From: Planctomycetota bacterium
GTDB lineage: Bacteria > Planctomycetota > Planctomycetia > Planctomycetales > Planctomycetaceae
Assembly: GCA_023417655.1 (NCBI GenBank)
Contig: JAEZFD010000059.1
Span: 94,347 to 158,346, forward strand
Direction of reading: 5' to 3'
DNA length: 64,000 bases
Each line of letters begins with the position of its first letter. The first letter of the stretch is position 1. The position numbers were made by a program, and so were the translations under genes. This document shows positions 27,625 through 37,013 of the stretch, piece after piece. The notes beneath the pieces were generated by a model. The model searched no databases. It saw only the letters and a list, made by a program, of their open reading frames with translations, and was not told the origin of the DNA.

Positions 27625-28491
27625 TCAGAGTCCTTTGCGTTCGAGTCTCCGCTGCATGAAGTAGACCCAGTTCCCGACAAGAATCAAACTGATCATCAAC
27701 AGGTGGGCGACAAGCTGGGGGCCCATTCGCCGATTTGCTTCCATATACTTTTTGACAGGGGGTCCCTTATCGAAGGCCCTGTGCAACAGGGTTTCGTACT
27801 CTGCGGCCCCTTTGATCGCAGACAGCATTCCGATGAGCTGCCGCGGAACATATGGATAATACATGGGTGCCTGAACACCGGTCACGCCGGCGACCATCCG
27901 GATTTTGTCCTGATACGGTGTGACCGCATATTGGACCCATTCCTTCGTGCCGGGGTAATGCCCGCTGACATTGATAATAAGGTCCATGTCCTGCACGCTG
28001 CGAACCTGCTGGCACATGGGGATCTGATCAATATTCGTTCCGCGGGCGTCGGTCGTATACAGACCGCGAAGATTGGTCACGATGACCTTGATCACCCCTT
28101 CGTACCCTGACTTGAAGCCGAGATTCACATAGTCATTGCCATAAGTGAGGTCGGGGTAATCCGCCCGAATGACGGTATCGATTGACTTCTCAATCATCTG
28201 CGGCCCGACCGGGATGAGTGTCAGGAAGTACATCTTGTGGCCCTTTTCACAGCAATGACGCGTGAACGAAGTGGCCATTGGTCCCAGTTCGCCTTCTGAA
28301 CCGGGATCGAAATCCCAGGCCATCAGGATTTTGGAGCCGGGTGGAAGCACCGAGATGGCATCGAAGACATTCTGAGTCATCTGTGTCGGCGTTTCGGCAA
28401 ACTGCAGGCCGAACAGGATCGGGATGCCCACGGCCAACGCCATGAGCAGAAAGATCCACCGCCGATCGAGCGTCTTCAGAAACTGATACAT
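27625..28491 (-). CDS. Membrane protein of unknown function
   Basis: A 288-residue protein with one hydrophobic helix near each end (WIFLLMALAVGIPILFGLQF at about 12-31 and LVAHLLMISLILVGNWVYFM near the C-terminus), leaving a soluble domain of about 210 residues outside or in the periplasm. The middle carries ISVLPPGSKILMAWDFDPGS, GHKMYFLTLIPVGPQMIE and DLIINVSGHYPGTKEW, which recur in unannotated planctomycete proteins as far as I can judge, but I do not know a function. The gene precedes ubiA in the same direction, 80 bases apart, so an operon is possible. Confidence 0.78.
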   Translation of the reverse strand: MYQFLKTLDRRWIFLLMALAVGIPILFGLQFAETPTQMTQNVFDAISVLPPGSKILMAWDFDPGSEGELGPMATSFTRHCCEKGHKMYFLTLIPVGPQMIEKSIDTVIRADYPDLTYGNDYVNLGFKSGYEGVIKVIVTNLRGLYTTDARGTNIDQIPMCQQVRSVQDMDLIINVSGHYPGTKEWVQYAVTPYQDKIRMVAGVTGVQAPMYYPYVPRQLIGMLSAIKGAAEYETLLHRAFDKGPPVKKYMEANRRMGPQLVAHLLMISLILVGNWVYFMQRRLERKGL

Positions 28492-28904
28492 CTGTGATCT
28501 TTACTCCCGGTGCGGGACGGGTCAGGAATGCCGTTCACCATAACAATTCTCGCGATGGCAGGCACCTGGTCGACGAGGCTCTGCGGGGATGACTCTTTCG
28601 ATCCTTTCTGGCGAGTCTTTCTCTCGACTCACTCAGGGAGTGGGGGAAGCGGCAATTCCGGCCGGAGGCGGGTTTCGCAGCGGGGTGAAGAAGCCCCAAT
28701 GGCGCCTCAACTTGAATCGCTAGTAACACGAATCAAGCTTTCGCTGACCCGCTTTTACGAATTGTGCCGCATTTCCAGAAAAGGCCGCAGAATCGTCTCA
28801 TGTTGCTTGTTCGCAGAGACCGATCTCGATGACAGCGGAAATTTTTTACCTGCCGAGCAACGGAAGTGAGGCAAGGTCCGCGACTGAAGCGTAAGGAGTG
28901 ATCG
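28492..28904. other. Divergent intergenic region
   Basis: About 410 bases between the leftward membrane protein gene and the rightward DUF11 protein gene. ORFs on both strands are unsupported. Promoters for both directions are expected, but none is convincing. Confidence 0.4.
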
Positions 28905-31121
28905 ATGCGACGTGGAGCATGCCTGCTGGCATTACTGGGATTGACCGTGCAAAATGCTGCGGCCGCTGACCAACCCGGAGTCGGAACCGCTCGATTAAAT
29001 TCTGCTTCAGCTGCACCGGCAGCCGACGCCACTAAGGCGGCGCCGCAGAAATTTACGCGTTCCCCAGCCAACTCCGGCAGCGGAGAGCTGGCGAACTACT
29101 ATAAAGAACTCTTCGGCGAAGCGGCTCCGACGTCGCTTCCGCAGTCAGGATTGCCGTCGAATACGACGCTGCAACCGACGAGTGCCGTATCGCTCGGGAA
29201 TGTAAATCCGACGGACGGAGCCCAGCGCCCCGGATCGTCCTCACTCGCACTGCCAAAGCCTGCCGCAGAAGCAGCTGTCGAGAAAGAGATTATTCACGCG
29301 GAATATCGTGGGACCCAGAAAGCCGCCGGTGCGATTGAACAGGTCGGCGGAGACCGCTTTTCCGCACGGCCTTTTCCTGGCCTGTCCGGCGGTGCTCCTC
29401 AAACCGCCGCTGTCCCTTCGACAGCCCCTTCAGCAGCCACATCAGCACCAGTTGCTGCCACACCATCGCCAACTGCCACCCCATCAGCCGCCAGTCTGAG
29501 AATGCCTGCCGCCACTCAGACATTGACCGAGACAAAGTCGGCTCTAATCGAATCGACACGTGAACCTGCTCCCGGACATCCGTTCGGCGCGACTGCGATG
29601 AGCCCGCCAACTGCGGTCCCATCCAGCACGAAGGGAACCGTGACCTTCAGCCGCGGTCGTCCCGCAGACTCGACAGCCCGGCCGACTTCAGGTTCGATGT
29701 CAAAGATTTCCACACCGACCACCGTTCTGTCGGATTCCGGCGTCGGTGCATCGATGGCCGCTGCAGCTCCTTCAGTGAAACTGGAGTGGAAAAAGCAGTC
29801 CGATATCAACGTCGGTCAGGAATGTACCTGCGAACTCGTTGTGAGCAACGTCAGCCAGACGACCGCTCGGGACGTTGAAGTTCGCGCCACCTTCCCGACA
29901 TCAATTCGTCTGGTGAAAGCCGAACCGGCGCCAGCCGAAAGCCAGAAGTTCCTCGGCTGGACCTTTGATGAACTCAAGCCAGGCGAAACCCGAACTCTCG
30001 TCATTTCTCTGATTCCGCAGGAACGGGGAGCGATCAACACTCGTGCTGAAGTTCGCTTTTCAGGTTCCGCTGACGGCGTGTTCGCCGTTGCCGAGCCACT
30101 GCTCGATATTCAGGTGGAAGGACCGAAGCAAGTTCTTGTTGGGGAACCGGCTGCTCATGTCGTGACTATCTCCAATCCCGGGACCGGTATCGCAGATCGG
30201 GTTCAGATTGAAGCCGTTCTGCCAGAAGGCCTCGAGCATGCTCGCGGACGCCGTCTGCTGATGGAACTGGGAAGTTTGAATCCCGGTGAAACCCGCACCG
30301 TTCGACTGGCATTGGCAGCGACTCGAGGTGGTCAGCACCAGCTCTCCGTTCAGGCGAAATCAGATGGAGGACTGACCTGTGTCGCGGACGCCATGGTGAA
30401 CGTGATTGCTCCGCAGATTGTTGCAGGGGTTCAAGGTCCAAGTCTTCGATACGTTGGTCGGCAGGGCGTCTATACCGTTGCAGTGAAGAACGAAGGAGCT
30501 GCCGCGACCGACAACGTTCAGGTTCGATACAAGATTCCCGAAGGCTTTGAATTCGTCTCTGCCGATCGAGGAGCCCAGTTTGACGCCGCGACCGGACTGC
30601 TGACCTGCTTCGTCGGTCGTCTGGAACAGAATCAGATTTCAGAAATCCGTGTGACTCTGATGGCTCGTAAGCTCGGCGAATGTCGCCACATCGTGCGGGC
30701 GACCTCTGAGCAGGGAACCGTTTCTGACGCTGAATGTGTGACGTCCATCGAAGGAACCTCATCATTGTCGATCGCCGTCCGTGACTTGGAAGATCCGGTC
30801 GAAGTCGGCGGAAAGATGACTTACGAGATCCGCGTACGTAACGAAGGCTCGGCCGCTGCAAAGGGTGTCGGACTGTCCTGTGAACTGCCTGCTGGTATGA
30901 CCTTCCAGAGTGCAGAAGGGCCAGCGAAATTCATGCAGGAAGGCTCGATGATCCTGTTCCGATCGCTGCCAGAAGTGGCCGCAGGCGAGACGGTGACCTT
31001 CAAAGTGAGTGTTTCCGCTTCTGTCCCAGGCAGCATGCGATTCAAAGCTCATCTTTCCAGCGAATCGATTGCTGAACCGCTGACTGCTGAAGAACTGACC
31101 AAGTTCTACGGCGAACGTTAA
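28905..31121 (+). CDS. Secreted DUF11-repeat protein
   Basis: A 738-residue secreted protein. The ATG at 28905 opens a signal peptide (MRRGACLLALLGLTVQNAAA). A low-complexity Ala/Pro/Thr/Ser-rich stretch (to about residue 285) is followed by four tandem immunoglobulin-like domains of the DUF11/conserved-repeat type starting near residues 290, 398, 504 and 620, each beginning with an LxxxxPxxVxVGxxxTYxIxVxNxG pattern (for example VGGKMTYEIRVRNEG) and carrying LNPGETRTVRL. Such repeats occur in surface and S-layer-like proteins. It is the first gene of a three-gene rightward set. Confidence 0.87.
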   Translation: MRRGACLLALLGLTVQNAAAADQPGVGTARLNSASAAPAADATKAAPQKFTRSPANSGSGELANYYKELFGEAAPTSLPQSGLPSNTTLQPTSAVSLGNVNPTDGAQRPGSSSLALPKPAAEAAVEKEIIHAEYRGTQKAAGAIEQVGGDRFSARPFPGLSGGAPQTAAVPSTAPSAATSAPVAATPSPTATPSAASLRMPAATQTLTETKSALIESTREPAPGHPFGATAMSPPTAVPSSTKGTVTFSRGRPADSTARPTSGSMSKISTPTTVLSDSGVGASMAAAAPSVKLEWKKQSDINVGQECTCELVVSNVSQTTARDVEVRATFPTSIRLVKAEPAPAESQKFLGWTFDELKPGETRTLVISLIPQERGAINTRAEVRFSGSADGVFAVAEPLLDIQVEGPKQVLVGEPAAHVVTISNPGTGIADRVQIEAVLPEGLEHARGRRLLMELGSLNPGETRTVRLALAATRGGQHQLSVQAKSDGGLTCVADAMVNVIAPQIVAGVQGPSLRYVGRQGVYTVAVKNEGAAATDNVQVRYKIPEGFEFVSADRGAQFDAATGLLTCFVGRLEQNQISEIRVTLMARKLGECRHIVRATSEQGTVSDAECVTSIEGTSSLSIAVRDLEDPVEVGGKMTYEIRVRNEGSAAAKGVGLSCELPAGMTFQSAEGPAKFMQEGSMILFRSLPEVAAGETVTFKVSVSASVPGSMRFKAHLSSESIAEPLTAEELTKFYGER

Positions 31122-31389
31122 ACCAGGGCCGAGGGTTGCCTCGCCATCTGAGAAGACTTTGCAAACAACCGGAAGTTCGGTCATGCCGGACTTCCGGTTC
31201 TGTCGATCATGCCGAAGCGTCCTCAGCGAACAGCAACTCGTTGCTGCTCCGATCCGGATGGCCGTTCGCTTGAGAAACAGAGGACGGAAGTCCAACGCGA
31301 AGACAGCAGAGATGTTTCGGACCATGAATACTCTTGCAATTCACCAGTATCGGCAGCAGGTGCTGTGCACATGGAAAGGCATCCTGACC

Positions 31390-33582
31390 ATGACTCAGTT
31401 CTCATCGCCATTCAGGTCTTTCTGCCTGTTAATTGCAGCACTGCTGACGGGAGGATTTGCTTCCGGACAGTTGGTACTTGCTCAAGGGACATCCTCTGTT
31501 CGCATGCCGTCAAATCCTGGCGGACAGCGCATGGGCGTGATTGATTCGCAGCGTCCTGCTGGCGCGACATACCATTACACCATCATCGGTGCGGTCGCTC
31601 GTTCCGGTGCCTTCCACTCGAATGAATCGTCGGTATCACTTGAGCAGTTACTCAATGCGGCAGGTGGACTTAGTCCGAATGCCTCGCCGACTCTCAAAGT
31701 GCTCCGCAATCAGCAGATTCGCTTTCAGATTCTTTTTGATCCGCGGCAACCAGATCCCGCCAATCGGCTGCAACCCGGCGATGTTGTTATCGTGACCGCA
31801 ACAGGCGGGGTGCCTTCAACGATTCCAGTTGCGTGCCTTGGTTTGTTGGACCGACCTGTCGTTCTCCCGCTGGATCCGACGATCCAGACCGTGAATGAAC
31901 TGACTCATCGCCTTCTGCAGTCACCCGAGGCTGCGCGCATGGCAGCGGTCGTTTCTCCACAAGGAGACATTCAGGGACGCCTCACGCCGGGGACCGTGGT
32001 GATCTTCTCGCCAGGGTCGATCGACCGCTACCCGCTGATGCAGCCCGGTGCTCTGCCTGAGTCACTCGAACTGAAAAAGTTCCATCTCAGTTCAACAGCA
32101 GTCCCTCACGCGGTTCCTCACACTGTGATTCCGGTTTCGGAGCCTTCACGCACCTTAAGCCAGCCCGTTACGCAGACGATCTCAGAACCGACACTCGAAT
32201 TGACGCTGCCCGGTGAAGCGCCTGAGCCCGCATCAGACCTGCAATCGTCGATGCACTCTCATTCGCCTCCCGTTTTGAGAGTCGCGGCAGAAACTCCGTC
32301 TCTATTCCTGGATTCCGCGCGACTGCAACATGACTCTGGTGCTCCGAGCCAGCATCTGTTTGCGGCTCCGGAGGTCGATGGCGTTACGGTCTCACGCATT
32401 GTCGGAACTTCTGCCCAACTGATGCCAGGCGAGGCAAGTGAGATGCCTCTTGTTCTTGCCGAGCAGACGATGCCGCTTCATGAACAATCGGAGCTGTCGC
32501 CGGGAGCGAACGGTCCGCTGATTTCTCCGTTCAGTTCAGACGAGATGAATCATGGTCTACCTGCTGCAATGCAGGCCCAGTCGAACCGCTATGCCTCGTT
32601 GTTCAATGACACCGAAACTGCGACAGGAGAGGCGACAGCTGAACAAACTCCAGCTGCCGGTGAGGTGCCTGCTTCGAATCAGACGAAGGCACGGTCGGTC
32701 TTTAAGTTGCCGTCGCTGATTGGCGGTCTCAGTGGTCTGCTCGCGATTATCGTCGCCATTGGGTATGTGCTTTCCCAGTTGCAGTCCCCTTCAAATATCG
32801 TGATGAAGGCGAAACCCCGAACGCCGACAGAACCTGTCGTGACGTTACAGGCGGCCGCGATGGCAGCCCCACAGACTGATGCTGCAACTGAGTCAGTGGC
32901 TCCAACTGCGACACCGGCCCCACGTTCGGCATCAATGAAATCGTCCATTCAGGACGATGTTGAAGCGATCGTTCAGCGAACGGTTCCGCTTGTCGAAGAG
33001 AGTGTGCGGATTCCTGGCAACTGGCAGCTGCATGGTCAGGTCGTCGGCCATCGTCGCATCGTGTTGCATCAAGCTCACGAGGAAGTCGTTCCCGTTCCGC
33101 ATTTCGCGATCAAGGTCGATGCTGCATCGACGCAATCTGGTCATCGACAGAATCCAAGTTCTGAGCGGGAACTGCGAACCCGGTTGAAAGATGCATTCCG
33201 CCCGACCCGGCAGGATGTGTCAGACGTGACCGAAGATCTCGCTGAGAGCCCGCCGACAGACCGTGTTCCGACGGAGAACGTTGCGAATCATGACCGAATC
33301 GATCGCGGCTCGGGTTCGTCTCGAAGCGGAGACGCCACTGTCACGGAACGCACCGCGACAGCACCAGCGCTGGAGAATCCGGTGCTGCCTGAATTGCTTC
33401 AGCCAGCCGTTCCCGTTCAGCCATCCGCGCCGGTTCCTGCTCCCCACCTGAAGTCTGCATTGCGGACCGGTGCCGCAGGTCCGACCGAATACGACATTGT
33501 TCAGCCTGAGTTATCACAGTCCCCCGCGAGAAGCCCGCTGGAACGAGCACTGCGGACCCTTGCTTCGGAGAAAAGTGGATGA
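31390..33582 (+). CDS. SLBB-domain membrane protein with large C-terminal cytoplasmic region
   Basis: A 730-residue protein; the ATG at 31390 precedes a signal sequence (RSFCLLIAALLTGGFASG), whereas the open frame begins at 31159. Residues about 60-140 look like a soluble-ligand-binding beta-grasp (SLBB) domain (YTIIGAVARSG, LEQLLNAAGGLS, LQPGDVVIV). A long Ser/Pro-rich stretch leads to a transmembrane helix at about 440-463 (IGGLSGLLAIIVAIGYVLSQ), then about 265 residues likely cytoplasmic. SLBB domains are typical of polysaccharide export proteins, but no Wza-type domain is present. The stop overlaps the next start (ATGA), so it is coupled to the actin-like gene. Confidence 0.78.
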   Translation: MTQFSSPFRSFCLLIAALLTGGFASGQLVLAQGTSSVRMPSNPGGQRMGVIDSQRPAGATYHYTIIGAVARSGAFHSNESSVSLEQLLNAAGGLSPNASPTLKVLRNQQIRFQILFDPRQPDPANRLQPGDVVIVTATGGVPSTIPVACLGLLDRPVVLPLDPTIQTVNELTHRLLQSPEAARMAAVVSPQGDIQGRLTPGTVVIFSPGSIDRYPLMQPGALPESLELKKFHLSSTAVPHAVPHTVIPVSEPSRTLSQPVTQTISEPTLELTLPGEAPEPASDLQSSMHSHSPPVLRVAAETPSLFLDSARLQHDSGAPSQHLFAAPEVDGVTVSRIVGTSAQLMPGEASEMPLVLAEQTMPLHEQSELSPGANGPLISPFSSDEMNHGLPAAMQAQSNRYASLFNDTETATGEATAEQTPAAGEVPASNQTKARSVFKLPSLIGGLSGLLAIIVAIGYVLSQLQSPSNIVMKAKPRTPTEPVVTLQAAAMAAPQTDAATESVAPTATPAPRSASMKSSIQDDVEAIVQRTVPLVEESVRIPGNWQLHGQVVGHRRIVLHQAHEEVVPVPHFAIKVDAASTQSGHRQNPSSERELRTRLKDAFRPTRQDVSDVTEDLAESPPTDRVPTENVANHDRIDRGSGSSRSGDATVTERTATAPALENPVLPELLQPAVPVQPSAPVPAPHLKSALRTGAAGPTEYDIVQPELSQSPARSPLERALRTLASEKSG

Positions 33583-34625
33583 GCGCCGCTCTCGACCTCG
33601 GCAGCAGTGAATTCCGCTCGCTGCGACGTGAAGATCAAAGATTAATTGCCCGGCGGATGCCAGCGATCTACACAGTGCTGGATGACCTGCCGGAACATCG
33701 GCGACTGCTGGAACAGACCCGCACAGCTTATTCGCTCGCCGCAGGATCCATAGTGGTGATCGGTGAGGCGGCGTATGAGACTTCGCGTCTGCTCTCCCGG
33801 CCAGTGGTGCCGCTTCTGCATGGAGGCGAGCTAGGAGCCGACGATCCCATTGGGCGTCAGGTCTGCGCTCAGATGATCAGTCTGCTGCTGCCTGCGTCAC
33901 ATACGTCAGGCAACCTCTGCGCCATTACGCTCCCTGCGGGGGCAACGTCAACAGATTCATCGAATCATTGGACCTGCCAGTTCCTGCAGCATGTGGTTCA
34001 ACTGCAGGGTTATGACTCGATGGTCATGAATTCTGCGACGGCACTCTCTCTCGCGGAACTTGAAGACGACGAATTCACAGGTGGGTGTCTGACGATCGGA
34101 GCAGAGTCCATCACGTTCTCGCTGACGTTTCAGTCGCGACCTGTCGTTGAGGCTCGCTTGAAGAAGGGAGTGCGGCCAGTTCTGGAACAGTTCGCCCACG
34201 CCCGGAAGAAGTATCTCTGGGATGGAGCCGGCAACTCTTATCTCGATCTGTCCAAGCTACAGCGCTGGTTGCAGTCAGGGGACCTCTCGCTGGTCTCTCC
34301 GCAGTCTGAAGACGAACTCTGGCTCCGGTCTGCGTTCGAAGAAACGCTGCTGTCGGCCTGGTTCGCGTTGAAGCGGAAGATTGCCTCCTGCCATGAGACG
34401 CTCCTCAGCCGTCCATTGCCGATTGTGATTTCAGGGGCCGTCACGCAATTGACTGGCTTCACTGATGTCGTCCGCGAATCCATCGAACTAAGCGGAATTC
34501 CACTGGAAGTGCAGGGGATTCGGGTCGCTTCATTTGATCCGTACTCCGTCGCACGAGGACTGTTGATTCAGGCCGCGCTGACAAGTGGGGGACCGGTGCG
34601 CCGACAGGAAGTTGACGCTGCCTGA
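33579..34625 (+). CDS. Actin-like ATPase-fold protein
   Basis: A 348-residue protein with features of the actin/Hsp70/hexokinase fold. The N-terminal ALDLGSSEFRSLRR fits the phosphate-1 loop (DxGxxxxR), GGCLTIGAESITFSL fits phosphate-2, and PIVISGAVTQLTGF fits the adenosine motif. Closest analogies are MreB, FtsA or PilM-type proteins, but the sequence is too divergent to name one. It overlaps the SLBB membrane protein gene by four bases, suggesting that the pair act together, perhaps linking a cytoplasmic filament or scaffold to the envelope. That function is inferred. Confidence 0.72.
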   Translation: MSAALDLGSSEFRSLRREDQRLIARRMPAIYTVLDDLPEHRRLLEQTRTAYSLAAGSIVVIGEAAYETSRLLSRPVVPLLHGGELGADDPIGRQVCAQMISLLLPASHTSGNLCAITLPAGATSTDSSNHWTCQFLQHVVQLQGYDSMVMNSATALSLAELEDDEFTGGCLTIGAESITFSLTFQSRPVVEARLKKGVRPVLEQFAHARKKYLWDGAGNSYLDLSKLQRWLQSGDLSLVSPQSEDELWLRSAFEETLLSAWFALKRKIASCHETLLSRPLPIVISGAVTQLTGFTDVVRESIELSGIPLEVQGIRVASFDPYSVARGLLIQAALTSGGPVRRQEVDAA

Positions 34626-34745
34626 GCGCTCCTGTCTGGCAAAATGCTCGTCGCACATTGCACATTTGCATATCGCAAAGCTGCAGTGTGCGACGTCGGT
34701 TCTGTCATTTCTTTTTGAAGATTGACCGACCTGCCAGTCTCAGTC

Positions 34746-35738
34746 TTACCACCAGCGCAAAGCCTGAAGAAATTCGGCGGCGTCTCCGTACCGGTTTTCA
34801 ATCTCCGGCGAGAGCGCCTTGCGTCCGATATTCGTGAGGCTGCGTTGCAGGAAGGGGAGCGGGACTGATTCGCGGATGGGAAACATTCCATCCTTTGGAC
34901 TGAATGGTTCAGATCCCGGTGGACTGCCTGTCTTCAAAAAATGAAGCAGGCATCCTAGCCCGAAAACATCTGTCGCAGGGCACCAGAGTTCGGTTTCGCC
35001 CTGACGTTGTTCAGGTGCCATATAGTTGCGCGTCCCCACGGCAAAGGTCAGACGTGGACCTTGTTTCTTATTGAGCAGCCAACTCATCCCGAAATCGATC
35101 AGTGTGCACGTTCCCTGCGAATCGATCATGACGTTTTCAGGTTTCAGATCCAGATGCAGAATCCCGTTCCTATGTGCGGCCGCGACCGCTGTTGCGACCT
35201 GAGTCAGGATCTGTCGAGCCTCTGACGTTGATGCCGGCCGATGAGCGAATGCTTCGCGAAGAGTGGTTCCGCAGATCCGCTCCAGCACCAGATAGGGATA
35301 TCCGTGATGCATGCCGAAATCGAGCACGCGAACAATATGGGGATCGTCGAGCTGGGCCAGAATCGCTCCTTCCTGTGCGGTTCGGCAGCATGAGGCAGTG
35401 CCGGAGCCGAGCGGGCGTCGCGAGACTTTCAGGACCACTTCCCGCTGGAGTTGCGGATCCCAGGCGCGATGCACGATCGCCTGTCCCCCTTGAGCCAGCC
35501 GTTCTCGCAGCTCATATCGACCAACGACAAATCGACGAGCCGGAGGAGCGCGACTGGAACCAGTTCCCGGATCGGGAAGTAATAGCCCGCTGATTTCATC
35601 GTCAGGAGGATCGTCAGTTTGCCAGGGACCAAAAAAGCTGTCGTAGACGACTCTGCTGCCTGTCTTTTCCAATCCGCTTGATTTGGAGGAAGCGCTGCAT
35701 TGGTACAAGTTCAGTGCTGCTGTGAGATACATGCTCAT
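34746..35738 (-). CDS. Serine/threonine protein kinase
   Basis: A Hanks-type kinase of about 330 residues. The catalytic domain spans residues about 70-325: glycine loop region YELRERLAQGGQAIVHRAWD, ATP-binding lysine in VVLKVSRRPLG, catalytic loop ILHLDLKPENVMIDSQGT, DFG in TLIDFGMSW, and APEQRQGE. It has no transmembrane helix or sensor domain after the kinase. The ATG at 35738 follows GGAAGA; a TTG at 35741 precedes it. The neighbouring gene upstream encodes an ECF sigma factor in the same orientation, a pairing known in planctomycetes, where the kinase may control the sigma factor. Confidence 0.93.
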   Translation of the reverse strand: MSMYLTAALNLYQCSASSKSSGLEKTGSRVVYDSFFGPWQTDDPPDDEISGLLLPDPGTGSSRAPPARRFVVGRYELRERLAQGGQAIVHRAWDPQLQREVVLKVSRRPLGSGTASCCRTAQEGAILAQLDDPHIVRVLDFGMHHGYPYLVLERICGTTLREAFAHRPASTSEARQILTQVATAVAAAHRNGILHLDLKPENVMIDSQGTCTLIDFGMSWLLNKKQGPRLTFAVGTRNYMAPEQRQGETELWCPATDVFGLGCLLHFLKTGSPPGSEPFSPKDGMFPIRESVPLPFLQRSLTNIGRKALSPEIENRYGDAAEFLQALRWW

Positions 35739-35970
35739 CAAATCTTCCCGCGACCTGCAAATTGACTCGGTGGCGCAAGCGGAGTGGTTCGGTTGTCGGC
35801 AGGCGTCGACAAAGCATCCGGAGCAGCTTGTCGGCGTGGAAGTTGCCTGTGTCGCGGATCCAGCCAGACCGCGGAAACTCGCTCGGCAACTGGACTATTA
35901 GACTGTTTTGCTTTTGATCTGCCCGATCTTGCCACGCGGAATTGAGTCTTTCATCAAGCGAAACTCGCAC

Positions 35971-36000
35971 CGCGCGGGCAGACGGGAGAGCAAACTGCTC
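35971..36000. repeat. 27-nt repeat, copy A, at the sigma factor gene end
   Basis: CGCGCGGGCA, three variable bases and GGGAGAGCAAACTG end just before the sigma factor stop (stop codon complement at 36000-36002). The same 27 bases with three differences lie at 36985-37011 beside the stop of another leftward gene. Confidence 0.6.
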
Positions 36001-36629
36001 TAAGATGAACACTGCGACTTCAACAGTCTCGTGTCACAAGGAAGTCCCGAGGCACCTTCGTCGATCAGGTCTTCTCCATGGAATTCACAGAACTCGCGAA
36101 TTCTGGTCAGAACGCGACTCGTGTTGACGTATACGGCATTGATGGAGACCCCAACTCGCGAGGCGACGTCATGAGCTGCTCCATGTTCAATGGCATGGAG
36201 GAGAAAGCATTGCCAGGTTCGAGGACGAAACTCCGGTTCGACGCTGGTCATCGCGGCCTGCAACACACCCAGTTGAAATTCACGCGTCCAGGCGGCTGCG
36301 CTTTCGCGTGTGGAGAAGGTCGCCAGCTCGCCTGAGGGAACAGGTTGCCCGACACGGCGGCGATGAAAATCAATTGCCTTGTTGGTGGTGACCTGCCGAA
36401 GCCAGTGTCGAAAGAAGCCTCTTCTTTTCTGATAAGAAAATGTCGGGAGAACTTTCAGGAGTTGAACGAGGACTTCCTGCACGACGTCGTCATGATCCTG
36501 GCCGGTGATTCCCGCTTTACGGACGGCCCCTGCGATCAACGGTCGATAGATCCGTAGGAATTCACTCCACGCGGCATTCCCATTCTCAGATCTCAATTCC
36601 ATCAACAGGGAGCTGCGTGTTGCGGTCAT
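36000..36629 (-). CDS. ECF-type RNA polymerase sigma factor
   Basis: A 209-residue sigma-70-family factor. Region 2 appears as WSEFLRIYRPLIAGAVRKAG, followed by DVVQEVLVQLLKVLPTF (the core-binding and -10-recognition part), and region 4 as LHAIEHGAAHDVASRVGVS with AVYVNTSRVLTRIREF, the helix-turn-helix for -35 recognition. It belongs to the group found next to Ser/Thr kinase genes in planctomycetes. The ATG at 36629 is preceded by GAGAG-like bases. No anti-sigma gene is adjacent; the downstream kinase is the best candidate regulator, which is inference. Confidence 0.9.
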   Translation of the reverse strand: MTATRSSLLMELRSENGNAAWSEFLRIYRPLIAGAVRKAGITGQDHDDVVQEVLVQLLKVLPTFSYQKRRGFFRHWLRQVTTNKAIDFHRRRVGQPVPSGELATFSTRESAAAWTREFQLGVLQAAMTSVEPEFRPRTWQCFLLHAIEHGAAHDVASRVGVSINAVYVNTSRVLTRIREFCEFHGEDLIDEGASGLPCDTRLLKSQCSS

Positions 36630-37013
36630 CACGTCGGCACTCTCTCATCATTTATCGCCAGATAAAGAACGACGGGGGGAGTTCGGCGAGTCCCATACTT
36701 CTCCGCCGGGCTGATTCAAAATAAACCAGTTAGGGCTGAGAATTGTTAACGTGCGCTTCGAAATGCAACTGGAATCGTCGACCTTTATGGGATCAGAACG
36801 TCTCCTGTCGTTCAGTCTGTAACAATCGCTCTGACCAGTGCTTTCGTGGCGACTGGGGGGACGGGATTATTCGGCACAAATGTTGAAGGCAACCTGACTG
36901 ATCGAAGGCAGATTTTCCCTCTGATCGGAAGCAGAGAAAAGGAGCTCGATGGATGAATTTCTCGGCCGATGAAACGCATTAATGCGCGCGGGCACGAGGG
37001 AGAGCAAACTGTT
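36630..37013. other. Intergenic region with repeat copy B
   Basis: About 380 bases upstream of the leftward sigma factor gene and downstream of the leftward ABC gene. Apart from the 27-nt repeat at 36985-37011, nothing is evident. The sigma factor promoter should lie at 36660-36760. Confidence 0.45.
36985..37011. repeat. 27-nt repeat, copy B, at the ABC gene end
   Basis: Matches the repeat at 35971-36000 in 24 of 27 positions and likewise ends within three bases of the stop codon of a leftward gene (stop complement at 37014-37016). Read on the minus strand, both copies follow the stop codon. Confidence 0.6.
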
